Source: an uncultured Clostridia bacterium
GTDB taxonomy: Bacteria > Bacillota > Clostridia > Oscillospirales > Ruminococcaceae
Assembly: GCA_947175655.1 (NCBI GenBank)
Contig: CAMWNQ010000070.1
Location: 1-8,961, forward strand
Length of the DNA: 8,961 nucleotides
Reading direction: 5' to 3'
Both the position numbers and the translations under genes were made by a program. The notes below the pieces were generated by a model. It was not told the DNA's origin. It saw only the letters and a program-made list of their open reading frames with translations, and searched no databases. Within the stretch, counting starts at the first letter, position 1; every line of letters begins with the position of its first letter. Of the stretch, positions 6,647-8,961 are shown piece by piece.

Positions 6647-7276
6647 ATGGAAAAAAATATAATTGTTCTTGTATCGGGGGGCGGTACAAATTTACAGGCA
6701 CTTATAGATGCACAGAAATCAGGAATTATTAAAGGTGGAAAAATTACTTGTGTAATATCTTCTAATCCTGATGCTTATGCCCTTGAACGTGCTAAAAAAA
6801 ATAATATTCCATCAAGAGTTATCCCAAGAAAGGATTATGAAAATAATCTTGAATACAGTAAAGCCATTCTTAAGGCACTTGATGAGGAAAAAGCTGATTT
6901 GATAGTGCTTGCTGGATTTATGATTATTCTTGATGAATGTGTTACAAAGGCTTATGCCTATAAGATTATTAATGTTCACCCTGCACTTATCCCGTCATTC
7001 TGCGGTGAGGGATTTTATGGACTTAAAGTACACGAAAAGGCTCTTGAATACGGAGTAAAAGTGAGTGGTGCTACTGTTCATTTCGTTAATGAAAAAGCTG
7101 ATGCAGGAGCAATTATACTTCAGAAAGCTGTCGAAGTAAAACGTGATGATACTCCGGAAGTTCTCCAGAAACGAATAATGGAACAGGCGGAGTGGAATAT
7201 ACTTCCTATGGCAGTTTCTCTTTTCTGTCAGGATAAAATTGATATTATTGATGATAAAGCTTTTGTGAGGAATTAA
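6647..7276 (+). CDS. purN: PurN, glycinamide ribonucleotide formyltransferase
   Basis: Transfers a formyl group from 10-formyltetrahydrofolate to GAR, giving FGAR, the third step of the pathway. The 209-aa product starts with the phosphate-binding loop LVSGGGTNLQAL (8-19). The catalytic triad of the family is present: Asn109 and His111 in INVHPALIPSF (108-118) and Asp152 in EKADAGAI (149-156). The folate-site segment LAGFMIIL (88-95) matches the usual AGFMxIL. The segment after the catalytic His, CGEGFYGLKVHEKAL (119-133), is the longer form I associate with clostridial PurN proteins. AAAGGA at 6631-6636, inside the preceding gene, is 10 nt before the ATG, suggesting coupled translation. The stop overlaps closely with the next gene, which starts after two bases. 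Confidence 0.97.
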   Translation: MEKNIIVLVSGGGTNLQALIDAQKSGIIKGGKITCVISSNPDAYALERAKKNNIPSRVIPRKDYENNLEYSKAILKALDEEKADLIVLAGFMIILDECVTKAYAYKIINVHPALIPSFCGEGFYGLKVHEKALEYGVKVSGATVHFVNEKADAGAIILQKAVEVKRDDTPEVLQKRIMEQAEWNILPMAVSLFCQDKIDIIDDKAFVRN

Positions 7277-7278
7277 TA

Positions 7279-7773
7279 ATGATTACAGATATTAAAAAAG
7301 ATGATTTCGGTATTGAAGGCAGAGTATATCTTGATTATTTCGATGCTGACTGCAATGTTGTAATTGATATTGATGCGAATATTGAATATGCTGAAAAATG
7401 TGTCGAGATGCTGGATAATCTTTCTGAAGAAACTTTGGAAATGATTGAAAAGGCATTGAAAATATATTGTATTACTAAAATCAGAAAACATAAAAGCATA
7501 AGAGAACAAGTGACTTTTGATGTTGATAATGTTAAAAATATGCTTGATTATATATTCCCTCAGACTATTTATATAGACAGTCCGGAAGATGATGATGAAC
7601 CTGATACCGGAGTTCGTCTTGAATGTGAGTGTGATTGGGAATTTGGTGGAATGATGGAAATCATTATCAGACAGGGAGAAGTCCTTTATGTCGGAAAAGG
7701 CGGAGATTTAGGCGTTTTTGATGACTTTGAGTATTTTAATGAAGATGAAAACAATTATATAAATAAAATATAA
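7279..7773 (+). CDS. Acidic 164-aa protein of uncertain family (DUF2004/DUF6985-like pattern)
   Basis: A small, strongly acidic, apparently cytoplasmic protein. The first third reads as beta strands, EGRVYLDYFDADCNVVIDID (13-32), followed by a helical middle with CVEMLDNLSEETLEMIEKAL (41-60). The C-terminal part has VRLECECDWEFGGMMEII (112-129) and EVLYVG (134-139), then an acidic tail. The pattern 'L-E-C-x-x-x-W-E ... G-x-x-x-x-I-R-x-x-x-V-L-Y-V-G' resembles small domains labelled DUF2004 or DUF6985 in Clostridia, recalled from memory and not verified. No catalytic motif is apparent. The ATG is preceded by GAGG (7267-7270) with 8 nt spacing, inside the end of purN, so it is closely coupled to purN. 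The 24-bp gap to the IMP cyclohydrolase gene has no terminator. Role in the operon unknown. Confidence 0.75.
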   Translation: MITDIKKDDFGIEGRVYLDYFDADCNVVIDIDANIEYAEKCVEMLDNLSEETLEMIEKALKIYCITKIRKHKSIREQVTFDVDNVKNMLDYIFPQTIYIDSPEDDDEPDTGVRLECECDWEFGGMMEIIIRQGEVLYVGKGGDLGVFDDFEYFNEDENNYINKI

Positions 7774-7797
7774 TATAAATCAGAAAGGATTTTTTAA

Positions 7798-8511
7798 ATG
7801 ATTAAACTTGATATTGCAAAAGCATTGAGTGAAAATGCATATCCGGGCAGAGGTATTGTAATCGGTAAGTCTCCGAATGGAAAGTATGCAGTAACAGCAT
7901 ATTTTATTATGGGCAGAAGTGTTAACAGCCGTAACAGAGTATTCCTTGAAACAGAAGATGGAATCCGTACAGAAGCTTTTGACCCTTCAAAATTAAGCGA
8001 CCCACATCTTATTATATATTCTCCTGTAAGAGTTCTTGAAAATACAACTATAGTTACAAATGGTGACCAGACAGATACTATATATGACCTTATGAAAGAG
8101 GGAAAAACTTTTGAAGAATCTCTCAGAAACAGGGAATATGAAGACGATGCACCAAATTATACACCTAGAATATCAGGCATTATGAACGTTGAAAACGGAA
8201 ATTATGATTATGCAATGTCAATTCTTAAAAGTGCAAACGGTAATCCTGATTGCTGTCAGAGATTTACTTTCACATACAGTAATCCTATAAATGGAAATGG
8301 TCATTTTATTCATACTTATATGGGTGACGGCAATCCTCTTCCAAGCTTTGAGGGCGAACCGGAAATTGTAAGCACTTATGATGATATTGATGAATTTACT
8401 GATATTCTTTGGAAAAACCTTAACGAAGATAATAAAGTATCACTTTTTGTACGCTATATTGATATAGAATCAGGAAAAGCTGAAACAAGAATTGTAAATA
8501 AAAACAAGTAA
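7798..8511 (+). CDS. IMP cyclohydrolase of the archaeal PurO-like family
   Basis: Expected to close the purine ring of formyl-AICAR (FAICAR) to give IMP, the last step of the pathway. The 237-aa protein matches the stand-alone IMP cyclohydrolase family (Pfam IMP_cyclohyd, PurO-like) and not the N-terminal MGS-type domain of bifunctional PurH. Supporting segments are NAYPGRGIVIG (13-23), YFIMGRSVNSRNRVF (35-49), LIIYSPVRVL (71-80), TNGDQTDTI (87-95), NYTPRISGI (120-128) and GNGHFIHTY (166-174). A separate AICAR formyltransferase would be needed and is not in the window. AAAGGA (7784-7789) precedes the ATG by 8 nt. The gene stands at the end of a run of pur genes, which supports the assignment. 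The symbol purO is commonly used for the archaeal enzyme; I leave it blank because the bacterial naming varies. Confidence 0.88.
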   Translation: MIKLDIAKALSENAYPGRGIVIGKSPNGKYAVTAYFIMGRSVNSRNRVFLETEDGIRTEAFDPSKLSDPHLIIYSPVRVLENTTIVTNGDQTDTIYDLMKEGKTFEESLRNREYEDDAPNYTPRISGIMNVENGNYDYAMSILKSANGNPDCCQRFTFTYSNPINGNGHFIHTYMGDGNPLPSFEGEPEIVSTYDDIDEFTDILWKNLNEDNKVSLFVRYIDIESGKAETRIVNKNK

Positions 8512-8514
8512 TTA

Positions 8515-8961
8515 ATGATTGTATCTTTTGATCTTGACGAGACCTTGTTTGTTAATCCGGAAAAAGTCCCGACTGAAAAGAAGCTTAATTTTCCACTTGA
8601 TAAAATTTACAAGGACAGGTTAAGAGCAGGAACTGTTGAGCTTCTTACATGGATAAATGCTTCTGATATAAAATTATGGATTTACACTACATCTTTCCGT
8701 TCTGAAAAATACATAAACTTTCTTTTCAGACACTATAATATAAAAATAGATAATATTATTAACGGTGAACGTCATCAAAAAGAAGTTCAGAGAAATAACA
8801 ATGAAAAAATGCCTTCAAAATATCCGTCAAAATATCATATTGATCTGCACATTGATGATGAAATTTCAGTATATCAAAATGGTATTTCTTTTGGTTTCAG
8901 GGTTTATCTTCTGAAAGAAAATGATGTTAACTGGGTAAATTCAGTTAAATCAGAAATTGTT
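8515..8961 (+). CDS. HAD-superfamily hydrolase/phosphatase, 3' end beyond window
   Basis: A 149-residue open frame begins at ATG 8515, three bases after the IMP cyclohydrolase stop and in the same frame, and runs off the right edge. It has HAD hallmarks: motif I DLDET (6-10, with nucleophile Asp6 and acid/base Asp8), motif II ending IYTTS (56-60) and motif IV HIDDE (112-116). A lysine among K102-K106 could serve as motif III. Only a short helical insertion lies after motif I, so it would have a small or minimal cap. Substrate cannot be read from the sequence. Position suggests a nucleotide- or sugar-phosphate-related role, but this is inference. There is no clear Shine-Dalgarno sequence, which again points to translational coupling. 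The C-terminus is probably only slightly beyond the window, since all motifs are already present. Confidence 0.85.
   Translation, partial: MIVSFDLDETLFVNPEKVPTEKKLNFPLDKIYKDRLRAGTVELLTWINASDIKLWIYTTSFRSEKYINFLFRHYNIKIDNIINGERHQKEVQRNNNEKMPSKYPSKYHIDLHIDDEISVYQNGISFGFRVYLLKENDVNWVNSVKSEIV

Overview
This window looks like part of a chromosome from a low-GC Gram-positive gut bacterium of the Clostridia, probably a Ruminococcus-like member of the Oscillospiraceae. That placement is an inference. It rests on the AT-rich codon use, AGGAGG-type ribosome binding sites, an Fe-S-type PurF, and an archaeal-type (PurO-like) IMP cyclohydrolase inside a bacterial pur cluster. All genes lie on the + strand.

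Layout. Bases 2-205 hold the C-terminal end of an unidentified gene. It is followed closely by purE (235-735). A 227-bp gap (736-962) comes next and is the only sizeable non-coding stretch. It contains a GC-rich hairpin, a second folded segment closed by GAATTG/CAATTC, and a near-consensus extended -10 sigma-A promoter whose spacer is almost filled by an inverted repeat. From there a tightly packed operon runs to the end of the window: purC (963-1679), a degenerate PurF paralog without the catalytic cysteine (1681-3102), canonical purF (3110-4531), purM (4576-5610), a DUF3592-like membrane protein (5621-6088), an unrecognised 176-aa protein (6110-6640), purN (6647-7276), an acidic 164-aa protein (7279-7773), a PurO-type IMP cyclohydrolase (7798-8511) and the start of a HAD-family phosphatase (8515-8961, cut by the window end).

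How the genes work together. PurF makes phosphoribosylamine from PRPP, PurN formylates GAR, PurM closes the AIR ring, PurE and PurC carboxylate AIR and add aspartate, and the PurO-like enzyme closes the final ring to give IMP. PurD, PurL, PurB, PurK and an AICAR formyltransferase are not in the window. No terminator or second promoter is evident after 880, and most gaps are 1-44 bp, so the genes are probably co-transcribed and often translationally coupled.

Most worth a second look: the pseudo-glutaminase PurF paralog directly upstream of the real purF; the structured element plus promoter with a dyad between purE and purC; and three small non-purine genes interleaved with purM, purN and the IMP cyclohydrolase gene.
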